Notes: generated by a model from the sequence alone, not told the origin. Shown: positions 46,899 to 57,156, counted from the first letter of the stretch. The stretch is 64,000 nucleotides of DNA from Chitinophagales bacterium (GCA_017303475.1 JAFLBO010000033.1:1-64000), one strand, 5' to 3'. Numbers and translations are program-made.

Positions 46899-48842
46899 TT
46901 AATTATTACCAAAATTTATGGGGAAACAACATATAACCAGATCGCCATTTGCATTGAGCGATACCTGCAGGTTGTCACAGGATACATCTTCAGGCAGATT
47001 GAATACAATTTCCTGTTCAATTTCGGGCAAATCCGGCGTATCTATGTTTAACAACTCCAGTAATTTGGAGTCGTCCCAGTTGGTTTTGTAGTTATAGGAG
47101 TTGAGTTTTAATACCAAATCGCCATTGCTGTCACATTCTTTCTCAAAACTCAACTCAAAATCAACATCCACCTCCTGATCAAAGAAATAATCAATAACAG
47201 CCTTAAGATCCAGGTCTACTGAAAAGGTATTATTGTTTTTCCGGGTCATTTCCACACCCTCTCCGAATAGTTTCCCCCAGACAATACACCCTCTTAGTCT
47301 TGGATCAACATGAAGCTCATGTCCTATCCGGGCTTCCAAACGTGATAATAACTCAGCTTTTTTGATAACTACCTGAATCTGTCCATTAGAGAATTCAACG
47401 GATGGAACATTGTGGATATTGCTATTTAACGAAGCTTGTACGAATGTGTTCCAGTTTTCAGTCCCCCATAGTTCTTCGTGAGATACCGTGTAGCTACCCA
47501 AATTCAATGCGGTGGCGTTTGTTCGACCAAAATATTGCGAAAAAAGTGTGTCTCTCGTGCCGGCATTATTGGCCAGCAGACAGAATGACTCAATCAATAA
47601 TTTATCTCCTCCAATTTTTTGAAGCATAAAATTCGAAATATCATTGATGTCCTCTACGTGGTTCAAGTTCAAATCAAAGCTACAGGTAGTATTTTTATTG
47701 AGGTTTTGACGCGCATAGTCCATATACGTATATGTCCAGGTTAATCCCTCTAAACTAATACCGAATTCGTCGTCTGAGCCTGCATTCTCCAGATTTGCCA
47801 CCTTCACCACCAGTTGTAATCGCCAAATTGGAATACTGTAACCAGCCTTGGTGTACGCGCAGCGCAACTGAGAACGTCGGGCGCCTTCGTTGTTGTACGA
47901 TTCAATCTGATAGCAATAACGGGTATTGGCCGTCAGGTTGTTATCAGTATAGTTTTGTAAGGCAAATTTGGGCAAAATGCCGCGCTCGGAAATATTTGTC
48001 CAGTTGAGCAGATCGGTTGTTCGGAGAATGCGGTTTCCAGTTTCATCATCTGATCTGTCATGCCAGTTAATACTCATACTGTTGTTGGTACGACTTACAA
48101 TTGCTGCAACTACTGGTGGCGTTGGGCCTTTCGGAGGAGGAAGAGGAGGAAAGTAAGGATCGTCGAAAGCGAACAAAGGGAAGCCATAAACCGACCCTTG
48201 CAAAGCCCGGTTTGGGCGCATTCGTGCTACCATGCCATCTACTGCTGGCAGTATTTTTGGATCTAGCAAATTCCCGTTCATTAGGGTTAAATCTGCCGTT
48301 GCGCCGGCTTGCGCCACGTTAAGTTCAGGCCCCAGCTCCATTTTGAGTTGATCCTGGGCCTTTTTGAGCAGCGCTTTGTAATCGATTTCCGCACGTTTAG
48401 CTGCCAGTTTTTGCTTATCAAACTGTTGTTTTTCTCCAAAAGACAGGGCTTCTCGATAAGAATTTTCTGCTTTTTGGAAGAGCTTTGGGTCAATGGCTCG
48501 GGCTAAATTGCTTTTCAAAATAGACTCATGTAATGATTTGGCTTTGCCAAGATTAATTTTCGCCTTGTCAGCCACTAGTTTAAGTGCCTCATAGTCTGCC
48601 TTTGCCTTGTTGTAGTCCTGGTCACTGAAGTTGCCGGAGGTGTCAAATGATTTTCGCAGCCCCCCCACCGACTTTTCTGCTTTGGAATAAAGGGTTGGTG
48701 CGTAATCTGCCAGTTCGGTGGTTTGGAGGCTGATTTGACCTTCAAGCATTTCCAATTTTTGGCGAATGCCTTGTGCGGAAGTCATGGCTGTCCAGGAAAT
48801 AAATATGGTTAGCCATAAAAGAGATTTTGGTAACATAAACAT
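46899..48842 (-). CDS. Exported coiled-coil and fibronectin type III protein
   Basis: The 647-aa product has a signal peptide (ending TSAQ) and an N-terminal helical, Lys/Glu-rich region (about 25-190) likely to form coiled coils. A linker with GPTPPVV leads into a fibronectin type III domain (about 238-335, with SINWHDRSDDETG and NTRYCYQIESYNNEGA). The C-terminal ~300 residues are beta-rich and unassigned, ending LVICCFPINFGNN. No T9SS tail is seen. FN3 domains mediate protein or carbohydrate contacts at the surface. Confidence 0.7.
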   Translation of the reverse strand: MFMLPKSLLWLTIFISWTAMTSAQGIRQKLEMLEGQISLQTTELADYAPTLYSKAEKSVGGLRKSFDTSGNFSDQDYNKAKADYEALKLVADKAKINLGKAKSLHESILKSNLARAIDPKLFQKAENSYREALSFGEKQQFDKQKLAAKRAEIDYKALLKKAQDQLKMELGPELNVAQAGATADLTLMNGNLLDPKILPAVDGMVARMRPNRALQGSVYGFPLFAFDDPYFPPLPPPKGPTPPVVAAIVSRTNNSMSINWHDRSDDETGNRILRTTDLLNWTNISERGILPKFALQNYTDNNLTANTRYCYQIESYNNEGARRSQLRCAYTKAGYSIPIWRLQLVVKVANLENAGSDDEFGISLEGLTWTYTYMDYARQNLNKNTTCSFDLNLNHVEDINDISNFMLQKIGGDKLLIESFCLLANNAGTRDTLFSQYFGRTNATALNLGSYTVSHEELWGTENWNTFVQASLNSNIHNVPSVEFSNGQIQVVIKKAELLSRLEARIGHELHVDPRLRGCIVWGKLFGEGVEMTRKNNNTFSVDLDLKAVIDYFFDQEVDVDFELSFEKECDSNGDLVLKLNSYNYKTNWDDSKLLELLNIDTPDLPEIEQEIVFNLPEDVSCDNLQVSLNANGDLVICCFPINFGNN

Positions 48843-48984
48843 GGTTTTGGTTGATAAATGTTGTATATTGTTTCAGCCATTTTCAGAGCTGATTGGATAT
48901 GGATTTGTCTAAATCAAAATTTGTGACCTGTTGAGGGGACTTTTTTTTCTATTTGGTATATAAATAGAAATATTTAAACTCAAA

Positions 48985-49303
48985 TTTGCCTTTTCCGCCC
49001 CGCCCGGTCTTCCTACACCAATCGCAGCGGTGGGTTGATGTTTCCGCCCCGCGGGGTCTTCCCCCCCCCGTAGCTCCCCGGCATCCCCCCACCGCGCTTG
49101 GGTCTTTTTGACCCAGCGCAACGTCCGTGAGTGGCTAAACTAATGTACGCATCAATCTGGCCCGGGAGTCCATCACCAATGCCTGGCTGCTCACGTGGGT
49201 GCGCTGGGTCAAAAAGACCCAAGCGCGGCAGAAACCCCCAAGAACCACTCCTCCATGCCCAAAAACCGGGCTGTTCCCCCATCTTTACCCCACAAACACC
49301 ATC
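48985..49303. repeat. C-rich repeat block with a 29-bp inverted pair
   Basis: The region 48985-49080 repeats TTTCCGCCCCGCCCGGTCTT-like units related to the tandem repeat at 44312. Positions 49092-49120 and 49200-49228 are perfect inverted arms (each contains GGGTCTTTTTGACCC or its complement) around a 79-base loop. Positions 49243-49303 match 44589-44641 (CATGCCCAAAAACCGGGCTG). No gene is visible. Confidence 0.75.
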
Positions 49304-49305
49304 AT

Positions 49306-51297
49306 TTAAGGGTGTTTCACCACCATTCCACGCCCCACGCCCACAATCTCCCAAAACAGCATCCCTGCGCTTGCCCGGCTCATGCGGAGGGGGATTGAAC
49401 CGCCTTCGAGCCCCTCAAAACGCTGTATTTCGCGGCCCTGGAGGTCGCGAAGGATCAGGGTGGCCTGGTGAAGGGGCGGGATACTTTCGAGGGTCAACTG
49501 TTCCTGAAAAGGAGAAGGAAACAGGCGAACGCTCATCCCTGATGCAGGAGAACTGACGGATACGGAGGATGTACATGTGCTTTGGGTATGCAGGGCGCTG
49601 TCTAATTGCATAAAATCCACACCGAGGTCGCGGCCGTCGGTGGCAGCGTGGGCGTAGGGGCTGCCGGGGCTCAGGCGGTATCCGTGGTAATCCTGGCTCC
49701 CACCCGAGTAATCCAAAAACTGCACGGCTCCCGGATTGGCGGGGAAATAATTCTGACTCAGGGTATTGTAATTGCTGTACCGCGCCGGATCTCCACCAAT
49801 CAGGGCGTTTTTGTGAAATTGCTGGTTGGCATCGGTAATGCCGGGGAAATACCGGCCCATTGGCCCGTTGCCACCATGCGCAAAGCCCGGGCCATACATG
49901 CTCTGGTACCCGCCGTCGGACACAAAACACTGAACCAGGTTGTCGCGAAACGCAATGCCCATTGTGGTATCGTAGGCCCAGGTGATGGCGCCGCTTTGCA
50001 ATATGGTGTTGTGTTCCAGAAGTACATCTGCCGGGTCGCCGATTTTTAGAAAGGTGCCGTCGTTGGGCCCTGTCACGTTGCCGTCGCCATAGTCGGGACC
50101 GCTGATATCGTCGAACAGGTTGTTGGCAATCCGGATGCGGCGCGATTGCAGACTGGGTGTGGGACTGTCATGCCCCGACAGGGATATGCCCGCACCGGCA
50201 TGCCGAACGATGTTGTTGCTGATCGTGACATCGCTCACATCGGCCTGTGGGGAAGCCCCGCCCTCGGCCCGCACAGTGAGCAGAATGGCGTAACCGCTTT
50301 GTCCAATGGGCAGATCGGCCCAGCAGTTTTCCAGCAGGTTGCCATCGAGCAACACGCGCCTGCCGGTTTTCAGTTCAAACAAGTTTTTCACCGTCCAGTG
50401 TTTGCCGGCATAATCCGGATGCCCCGGTCGCCAGGAGAAGGGTTTGAAAAAATAATTGTTCCGCACCTCGATGTCGGAAGGCACCAGACCCGGTATGGCC
50501 GGAGCCGCGCCGCCAAACAGGATGTTCTCTCCGGCGGCTTCCAGATAGTTGTTGCGGATGATGAAAGGCCCCGGACCATTGGTGCCGGCTATTGCATAAG
50601 TGTCGTAGCCTATGCTGTGAAACCCGGATATATAGGAATCTATCACCGCCGCCCTGCTGCAGTTGAGGATCACCCCGCCCTTCATAATGGTGGCCTTATC
50701 GTGCCCGTGGATGTAACAGCGGTCAATAATGATGTCTTCGGGTACCACATCCATTGTGCTTTGGGCGGCGGAGGCGTCTCCCAGGAAAATCAGCCCATAA
50801 CTATTCAAGACGCTGGTATCGGCGCAAATTTCCAGCCCGAGCAGCCGGTACCGGTGCGCCGAAGCGGCCGTCCGGAAACAGGGTAGACCCGCCGGGTGGG
50901 TGGTCATGATCTTCGGCATCGCATCCTGTCGGGTGGGATAAAGCTGGTCACCCGTAGCCTCCAGTGGTTGCAGGCGCAGGCCTTGCGCGGGCAACAGGTC
51001 CATGCGCGCAGGCGCGAGGATGATCCAGCCTGTACCGGTTTTGTCGGGCAGGGTAAAACTGCCTTTAAATACCACTCCTGCATCAAGCAGCAGCAAGGCG
51101 CCTGGTTGGGCGGCATCCAGGGCCATCTGCAGATCGCTGAAATCCCGTCCGATGGGCCCCACGGTCAGCACGGTATATCCGCTTGTATCTGGCAAACAGG
51201 TTTCAATGGCCGAGGTATTGGGCAATGCCGGGAGTGCCTGTGCGCATATAGTCAGCCGGGAAAACGCGCATAAAAGAATGATAAACAATTGTTTCAT
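49306..51297 (-). CDS. Right-handed beta-helix protein with T9SS tail
   Basis: The 663-aa product has a signal peptide (ending ICAQ). A parallel beta-helix follows (about 50-560), starting LTVGPIGRDFSDLQMALDAA, with many short turns such as DVTISNNIVRHAGAG and RRIRIANNLFDDISG, as in pectate-lyase-like folds. The type A sorting domain begins at about 585 (LFPSPFQEQLTL). The helix may bind or cleave a polysaccharide; catalytic residues cannot be assigned. The sorting domain predicts export by T9SS and surface attachment or release. Confidence 0.85.
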   Translation of the reverse strand: MKQLFIILLCAFSRLTICAQALPALPNTSAIETCLPDTSGYTVLTVGPIGRDFSDLQMALDAAQPGALLLLDAGVVFKGSFTLPDKTGTGWIILAPARMDLLPAQGLRLQPLEATGDQLYPTRQDAMPKIMTTHPAGLPCFRTAASAHRYRLLGLEICADTSVLNSYGLIFLGDASAAQSTMDVVPEDIIIDRCYIHGHDKATIMKGGVILNCSRAAVIDSYISGFHSIGYDTYAIAGTNGPGPFIIRNNYLEAAGENILFGGAAPAIPGLVPSDIEVRNNYFFKPFSWRPGHPDYAGKHWTVKNLFELKTGRRVLLDGNLLENCWADLPIGQSGYAILLTVRAEGGASPQADVSDVTISNNIVRHAGAGISLSGHDSPTPSLQSRRIRIANNLFDDISGPDYGDGNVTGPNDGTFLKIGDPADVLLEHNTILQSGAITWAYDTTMGIAFRDNLVQCFVSDGGYQSMYGPGFAHGGNGPMGRYFPGITDANQQFHKNALIGGDPARYSNYNTLSQNYFPANPGAVQFLDYSGGSQDYHGYRLSPGSPYAHAATDGRDLGVDFMQLDSALHTQSTCTSSVSVSSPASGMSVRLFPSPFQEQLTLESIPPLHQATLILRDLQGREIQRFEGLEGGSIPLRMSRASAGMLFWEIVGVGRGMVVKHP

Positions 51298-51504
51298 GGC
51301 AAAACATGCGGTGTTTGGCGGAATTCGTAAAAGTACCTGATTTTTAAAACGGGTCGTTTTACATAAGGATAAATCGCAATATCGGCATTTACCTTTGGGG
51401 AAGGTATATTTTATTTATTGGGTAATACCATTTCTGTACCGGCCGGGTAGCTTCTTTGGGGGTATTATCCCGATTTTTTTAAATATTTTGTATTATATTT
51501 GCTG

Positions 51505-51533
51505 TTGTTAAAAAATAATTTGTTTTATATTTG
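51505..51533 (+). promoter_or_regulatory. Predicted Bacteroidota promoter
   Basis: TATATTTG at 51526-51533 matches the -7 consensus TAnnTTTG exactly. A TTG at 51505-51507 lies 18 bases before it. A second exact -7 box, TATATTTG, is at 51494-51501, so there may be two overlapping promoters. The start of the nuclease gene is ~30 bases downstream. Confidence 0.5.
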
Positions 51534-51565
51534 CTGCCCGTTTAAAACAAAAAACCATATTTACT

Positions 51566-52675
51566 ATGCACCTTCCACAACTGGTATCCGTTATTCAAGC
51601 TACACATGATTTTGCCCAAAAGTTTGCGGTTCAACAGGTAAACAGTGCGCTGACCATTCGAAATGCTATCATTGGTTTTTACATTGTTGAGTATGAGCAG
51701 CATGGAGAAGACAGGGCGGAGTATGGCGCCAGGCTGTTTAAAATTCTTACAGAGAAGCTAAAAGGCACAAAGGGGTTAAGTGAGCGTAACCTTTACTTGT
51801 GCAAAGAATTTTACCTGGCCTATCCGTCAATTTTGCAGACAGTGTCTGCAAAATTCCAAGATATTGATAATCAACCTGATAACCAGCTACAATCTTTGTT
51901 TCGGAAGATTGAAATATCAAAAAATAATGCAGAATCAGAACAGTCCTTCCCTCCTGAAATACTGCTCTCCCACTTAAGTTTTTCGCATTTTGTTGAGCTG
52001 CTTCGGGCTGATACGCCTTTGAAAAGGATGTTTTATGAGGTGCAAGCCATCAAAAACAACTGGGGTGTGCGTGAACTGGAACGCGCCATGAATACCATGC
52101 TTTTTGAGCGCACCGGGTTGTCGACAAACAAGGAGGCTGTGCTGGAAAAAATGAAGGGAAGCGTGCCACTCTCGCCAACCGATGTGATTAAAAATCCGGT
52201 TTTACTGGAATTTTTAGGTCTGGAGGAAAAGCCTGCCTACACCGAAACAGATCTCGAACAGGCTATTATCAATCACCTGCAACAGTTTCTCATAGAAATG
52301 GGAAGAGGGTTCTGTTTTGAAGCCCGACAAAAGAGAATCACCTTTGGCAATACGCATTATAGAATTGATTTGGTTTTCTATCACCGGGTATTGAAATGCC
52401 ATGTGTTGCTGGATCTCAAAATCGGCAAATTTGATCATGCCGATGCCGGGCAAATGAATGTATACCTCAACTATTACCGAAAAAATGAAATTACGGAACT
52501 GGATAACCCGCCTATAGGCATCATTTTGTGTGCCGACAAGGAAGACTCACTGGTGGAATATGCCACTATTGACATGCCTCATGAGGTTTTTGTGAGCAAA
52601 TACCTGGTGGCTCTGCCCAGTGTTGAAACCCTCAAGAAGTTGATTGATGAAGACAGAGTGCAGATATTGCGTTAG
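51566..52675 (+). CDS. YhcG-type PD-(D/E)xK nuclease (DUF1016 family)
   Basis: The 369-aa protein matches the YhcG/DUF1016 architecture. The N-terminal helical domain (about 10-190) contains FYIVEYEQHG, KGLSERNLYLCKEFYLAYP and IKNNWGVRELERAMNTML. The C-terminal PD-(D/E)xK nuclease (about 225-365) has D268 in RIDLVFYH and the D-x-K D283/K285 in LLDLKIGKF, followed by YLNYYRKNE. Such proteins are common in mobile and defence regions and are proposed to act on DNA; the exact role is not established. It stands alone, with its own promoter-like boxes upstream. Confidence 0.9.
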   Translation: MHLPQLVSVIQATHDFAQKFAVQQVNSALTIRNAIIGFYIVEYEQHGEDRAEYGARLFKILTEKLKGTKGLSERNLYLCKEFYLAYPSILQTVSAKFQDIDNQPDNQLQSLFRKIEISKNNAESEQSFPPEILLSHLSFSHFVELLRADTPLKRMFYEVQAIKNNWGVRELERAMNTMLFERTGLSTNKEAVLEKMKGSVPLSPTDVIKNPVLLEFLGLEEKPAYTETDLEQAIINHLQQFLIEMGRGFCFEARQKRITFGNTHYRIDLVFYHRVLKCHVLLDLKIGKFDHADAGQMNVYLNYYRKNEITELDNPPIGIILCADKEDSLVEYATIDMPHEVFVSKYLVALPSVETLKKLIDEDRVQILR

Positions 52676-52703
52676 GGCATTTCCGCTCTCTTTTCGGTCT
52701 TCC

Positions 52704-54248
52704 TCACCCTTTCACAAACTTCCCCGCATATACCTGCCCTGATTTTGATACAGCAGACACCCAGTAAACACCTGATGGGAGTGCGGCAATATCCAGTTTT
52801 TCATCCGTTCGGATGCTGCGGGATTGCAACAGCTTGCCCTGTTCATCTGTGATGTTTACCTGCATGTCTTGCTCAATGATGGGCAGATTCAGGTTAATCC
52901 AATGCGTAGTCGGATTGGGGTACAGGTTGAGCGGAATGGCCGTTGGTGCGGATGTGGCGGAGGTTTCGGGGGTGAGTTTGACGATCCAGAAGTCGGAGGA
53001 GCCTTGATTGGAGGATACGTCTCCGTCGCTGGAGTAGGTTTCTCCTGCTATGACATAATTACCGTCGTGAGTTTCGATTACTCCTGTGCTAAATTCTCCA
53101 CTTGATCCACCCAGTGTTTTTTGCCACATCTGTATCCCCAGGCTATCTAATTTTACTACCCAAATATCTCTAAATCCATCATTGTCTAACACATCGCCAT
53201 CAGTTGAAATTGTTGCTCCTGATGCAATACAGCCTCCATCCTGTGTGCCGAAAACTGAAAGGCCATAATCATCTTGAAACCCTCCCATTGACCTCTGCCA
53301 CAAAATTTCTCCTGATTCTGATATTTTAATTATCCAATAATCATAATTGCCGTGCCAGCCTATCACATCTCCATCAGGCGAGCCAGCATAACCCATTAAA
53401 AAATAGCCTCCATGCTTGGCTGGATGGATATCCCATCCTCTATCAGATCCAATCCCCCCCAAGGCTCTTTGCCATTCAAGTTGACCAATGCTGTTTACCT
53501 TTACCAACCAACAATCACCATTACCGTGAAGGCCTGTAACCTGCCCATCAGATGAATATGTTTCTCCAAAGAAAATATATCCCCCATCTGACGTAATAAC
53601 AACATCATTGGCTACATCATAGCCATTTTGTCCGCCATAACAGCTTTCCCACTCCAATTCACCCACATGATTCAACTTAATTAACCAAACATCACCTAAA
53701 CCTAAGTGGGTATTTATGTCTCCATCAGATGATTTAGTGCCCCCACATACAATTAGGCCACCATCACTTGTAGCTAGTAAACCATAACCAATATCTTGAT
53801 TGGTTCCACCAAGACACTTTTGCCATAATATAGCTCCAACTGAATCCAGTCTTACCACCCAAACATCAGTATCACCATGATTTCCTTGGACATCTCCACC
53901 TATTGAGTAGGTTAAACCAACAAAGGCAAATCCGCCATCATTTAAACAACAGATATCATAAGGGATGTCTGTTGCTTCTCCCCCGTAGTTTTTAGCCCAT
54001 GAAAGTGATCCATCTGCTTTAATTTTCACTATCCAACAATCAGCACCGCCTTTATTTGTGCCAACATCGCCATCGCTTGAAAAGGTTGAGCCACACACAA
54101 TGTAACCGTTATCAAGGGTTGCCTTGAGGGCATATAATTTTTCCAATGATGAACCACCAAATGACCTTTCCCACTGAATAGATGGTTGAGCAATGGAAAT
54201 ATTAGTGAGCATTAAAAGCAGTAAAACTTTAATAATGAATGGATTCAT
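52704..54248 (-). CDS. T9SS-sorted repeat protein, paralogue 1
   Basis: The 514-aa product has a signal peptide (ending SIAQP) and about eight ~50-residue beta repeats of the type GGYIxxGxTxSxDGDV...GxxDxWIVKLDxxGxxxWxxxxGG, probably forming a propeller or solenoid. The type A sorting domain covers the last ~80 residues (LYPNPTTHWINLNLP, SGVYWVSAVSKSG). It is a tandem duplicate of the gene at 54355-55899. The function is unknown, and the sorting tail predicts cell-surface location. Confidence 0.85.
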   Translation of the reverse strand: MNPFIIKVLLLLMLTNISIAQPSIQWERSFGGSSLEKLYALKATLDNGYIVCGSTFSSDGDVGTNKGGADCWIVKIKADGSLSWAKNYGGEATDIPYDICCLNDGGFAFVGLTYSIGGDVQGNHGDTDVWVVRLDSVGAILWQKCLGGTNQDIGYGLLATSDGGLIVCGGTKSSDGDINTHLGLGDVWLIKLNHVGELEWESCYGGQNGYDVANDVVITSDGGYIFFGETYSSDGQVTGLHGNGDCWLVKVNSIGQLEWQRALGGIGSDRGWDIHPAKHGGYFLMGYAGSPDGDVIGWHGNYDYWIIKISESGEILWQRSMGGFQDDYGLSVFGTQDGGCIASGATISTDGDVLDNDGFRDIWVVKLDSLGIQMWQKTLGGSSGEFSTGVIETHDGNYVIAGETYSSDGDVSSNQGSSDFWIVKLTPETSATSAPTAIPLNLYPNPTTHWINLNLPIIEQDMQVNITDEQGKLLQSRSIRTDEKLDIAALPSGVYWVSAVSKSGQVYAGKFVKG

Positions 54249-54354
54249 GACTGCTAATTTTTTACAACTTTAAATGACTTGGAAACACCTTCAGATTGCG
54301 AGGTCTGTACGCATGCCTGATGCTGGTGGACACTTCCAATAACCTGTAACAACC

Positions 54355-55899
54355 TCACCCTCTCACAAACTTCCCCGCATATACCTGCCCCGATTTTGAT
54401 ACAGCAGACACCCAATAAACCCCTGAGGGCAGCGCTGAAATGTCCAGTTTTTCATCCGTTCGGATGCTGCGGGATTGCAACAGCTTGCCCTGTTCATCCG
54501 TGATGTTTACCTGCATGTCTTGCTCAATGATGGGCAGATTCAATGTGATCCAATGCGTAGCAGGATTGGGGTACAGGTTGAGCGGAATAGCAGTGGGCGT
54601 TTGGGTGGCGGAGGTTTCGGGGGCGAGTTTGACGATCCAGAAATCTGTGGAGCCCATGTTCGAAGAAACATCTCCGCTTACTATACTGGATTCTCCAACA
54701 ATAATGACGTCTGATTCATTGGCAAAACATAAGTCAAAGGCAATTTCAGGACCATTTCCACCAATTGATTTTTCCCAAAGCAAAGTGCCATTACTGTCAA
54801 CTTTGATCAACCATATATCCTGAATACCATCATTCTGTGTCACATCTCCATCTATTGATCTGGTTGCGCCAGCTATAACGATATCCCCATTTGGATAGAA
54901 GCCGAATGTTTGCGCCCAATCATCATTTGTTCCTCCATATATCCTTTCCCAGATTACATTCCCATTACTATCTAGTTTTGTCAACCAATAATCGTACAAT
55001 CCGTGCCAGTTAGGTATTGCATCGCCAGAGCCCCAATAACCAACCATAACAAACTCTCCACTATAACTTTGTTTGATCTCCCAGCCTTTATCAGAAGCAA
55101 ATCCACCTAAAGTCTTTTGCCATTGAATTTCTCCAACACCATTTAGCTTAACTACCCATGCATCTGTGTTTCCCAAGGCCTCCGTGATATCACCATTGGT
55201 AGAATTAGTTTCACCTGTAAAAATGTATCCTCCATCATTTGTTAGATCTATGCAATAACCACGTTCATCTCCATCAGAGCCACCATAGGTCTGCTCCCAT
55301 TCAATTGTACCATTTTTATCCGCTTTTATTACCCAAACATCTGTAAAACCAAGATATTGAGAAATATCACCATCATTTGAGCTTGTACTTCCACAAATGA
55401 TAAACCCTTGATCAGGAGTTTGCTTGATTGAGTATCCTGATTCCGATTGAGTGCCTCCATAAGTCTTTTCCCACTGAATGTTTCCAATTGAGTCGAGCTT
55501 TACTGCCCAAATATCCCGATCTCCATGATTAAAAGAAACATTTACATCTGCTGAATATGTTTCTCCAACAACTACATATCCGCCATCATCTGCAATAGCA
55601 ACATCATATGCACTTTCAGTTGACATACCTCCCAAAGTCCTCTCCCACTCCTTTTCACCAGTGTCACTTATTTTAAGTATCCACCAATCACCGCCTCCGA
55701 TAGGGCCCGTTATGTCGCCGTCCGTTGATAGGGTGTAACCTATGACAATAAACCCTCTATCTCGGGTTTGTTTTACTGATCTGGCCGAATCCTTTTTTAA
55801 CCCGCCAAAGGATTGTTGCCATTGAATGGATGGTTGAGCGACTAAGAGCCCATTTATACAAAAAAAATGTATAATCCAAAAGATGTGACGCCTTATCAT
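54355..55899 (-). CDS. T9SS-sorted repeat protein, paralogue 2
   Basis: This 514-aa protein has the same layout as paralogue 1, with signal peptide (ending VAQP), repeats (TRDRGFIVIGYTLSTDGDI, FTDVWVIKADKNGTIEW) and a near-identical sorting tail (LYPNPATHWITLNLP). The repeat bodies have diverged more than the tails, which suggests either tail conversion or selection on the sorting domain. A third secreted gene follows on the same strand, so the three may be transcribed together from the right. Confidence 0.85.
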   Translation of the reverse strand: MIRRHIFWIIHFFCINGLLVAQPSIQWQQSFGGLKKDSARSVKQTRDRGFIVIGYTLSTDGDITGPIGGGDWWILKISDTGEKEWERTLGGMSTESAYDVAIADDGGYVVVGETYSADVNVSFNHGDRDIWAVKLDSIGNIQWEKTYGGTQSESGYSIKQTPDQGFIICGSTSSNDGDISQYLGFTDVWVIKADKNGTIEWEQTYGGSDGDERGYCIDLTNDGGYIFTGETNSTNGDITEALGNTDAWVVKLNGVGEIQWQKTLGGFASDKGWEIKQSYSGEFVMVGYWGSGDAIPNWHGLYDYWLTKLDSNGNVIWERIYGGTNDDWAQTFGFYPNGDIVIAGATRSIDGDVTQNDGIQDIWLIKVDSNGTLLWEKSIGGNGPEIAFDLCFANESDVIIVGESSIVSGDVSSNMGSTDFWIVKLAPETSATQTPTAIPLNLYPNPATHWITLNLPIIEQDMQVNITDEQGKLLQSRSIRTDEKLDISALPSGVYWVSAVSKSGQVYAGKFVRG

Positions 55900-55911
55900 A
55901 TTATTTGGAAT

Positions 55912-57063
55912 TTAAATTTTTAAAATTGATTTTGTGATTTTCTTGCCTTCCAATTCAATTACTAAGGTATAAAAACCAGGCAAGATATTTTTACCATTTA
56001 AATCTAATTGGTTGGGTACTCCATTAAATTTTGAAATATCACAAACTCTTGAGTACATATCAATTAAGATGAATTTGACTTCTTTAAAACAAGACAATTG
56101 ATTAGAATTTTCTATGAATATTTGGTCGTCAATCATTGGGTTTAAAATTACCAAATTATTTACATTACAGTTTTCATCAAACGAGTCTCTGTCAACAATA
56201 TTTAAATTTTCAAATCCATTAACTTGATTGGCTACAATTGTCGAAAATGAATAAGAGTTAACCCAATTAGTGCCATTTTTTTTGCAAAATTGCACCGTTT
56301 TCTGAATCGGGTTATAAGTTAATTGGATTGTGCCAATTATTAATGGAGAAATACCATCAACTCTACGCAATTCAAACTCGCTGGAAGGGAGTTCAACTTT
56401 TGTAAATGGGAAAGGTTGAATTGGAAAAATGCCCGAAAAATCTGTTGCCACAATCTGAGGCCCATAAGACACTCTCATAATTTGAGGGACTCCATCATCA
56501 CCAAGAGCAAATTCAAAAAAGTTAATGGCTGAACCAAGATTCTGTGAGGACTCAACTTTAAATCCAACCCATTTATAGTTCTGAATCAAAATTGGTGAGC
56601 AAGGAGGAACGGATACAGGATTCACCGGAGTTCTGCCATCTAATACTAAGTCGAGGATTACCCCAAGCGGCGGACCAGCATAAATTTTGAACTTACTTGG
56701 ATCTCCATTTTCGCAATTTGTCGCCAGCTCAAATTGATATTTTGAGCCATATAACAAATTCTGAATGGTAATCGAGTTTCCCGTTACATTTGAAATGGTA
56801 TCCACATTTTCCCAGGTATTGGCATTCCCGCCCTCCTTTTGTACCACAATAGTGTATGTGGCCATAGGATCAACAGGATTCCAGGCTAAGGTAACGTAGT
56901 GCGCACCAGCATCCAAAATTCGAAAGCTGTCAGGTGGTGGGGCTTCACAGGTATCAGTTAAGATCGTTGAAGCGTTTTCCAGGTTTGTCGCGTTAAGCAC
57001 GAAAAAATTTGCGACGAAAAATGAAAACAGAAGCGAAAGAAAGGATTTTTTTGCCATTTCCAA
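55912..57063 (-). CDS. Exported FN3-domain protein with probable T9SS tail
   Basis: The 383-aa product (ATG at 57063, or 57057) has a signal peptide (KKSFLSLLFSFFVANFFVLN), a fibronectin type III domain at about 40-125 (PPPDSFRILDAGAHYVTLAW, GSKYQFELATNCENG), and a middle beta-rich part. The C-terminal ~80 residues resemble a type A sorting domain (LNPMIDDQIFIENSN, LPGFYTLVIELEGK). It is more AT-rich than the region average. It lies 12 bases from paralogue 2 and may be the first gene of that unit. Confidence 0.7.
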   Translation of the reverse strand: MEMAKKSFLSLLFSFFVANFFVLNATNLENASTILTDTCEAPPPDSFRILDAGAHYVTLAWNPVDPMATYTIVVQKEGGNANTWENVDTISNVTGNSITIQNLLYGSKYQFELATNCENGDPSKFKIYAGPPLGVILDLVLDGRTPVNPVSVPPCSPILIQNYKWVGFKVESSQNLGSAINFFEFALGDDGVPQIMRVSYGPQIVATDFSGIFPIQPFPFTKVELPSSEFELRRVDGISPLIIGTIQLTYNPIQKTVQFCKKNGTNWVNSYSFSTIVANQVNGFENLNIVDRDSFDENCNVNNLVILNPMIDDQIFIENSNQLSCFKEVKFILIDMYSRVCDISKFNGVPNQLDLNGKNILPGFYTLVIELEGKKITKSILKI

Positions 57064-57084
57064 ACCAATTTTAGTTTAATTTTG

Positions 57085-57092
57085 TAACTTTG
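57085..57092 (+). promoter_or_regulatory. Predicted -7 box in a divergent intergenic region
   Basis: TAACTTTG matches TAnnTTTG on the + strand, 65 bases before the gene at 57157. On the - strand TATTTTTG (57103-57096) could serve the gene ending at 55912, but would leave it downstream of the start, so it is less useful. No convincing -33 element was found. Confidence 0.3.
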
Positions 57093-57156
57093 ATGCAAAA
57101 ATAGACTCAAAATGAACCATGATTTCATAACACTTTTTTGAAGTTTTTCCCCAAAA

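Noticed and set aside
54249..54354. Separate small gene between the two paralogues
   Set aside because: The interval is 106 bases, contains a piece of the C-rich repeat family and has no plausible start.
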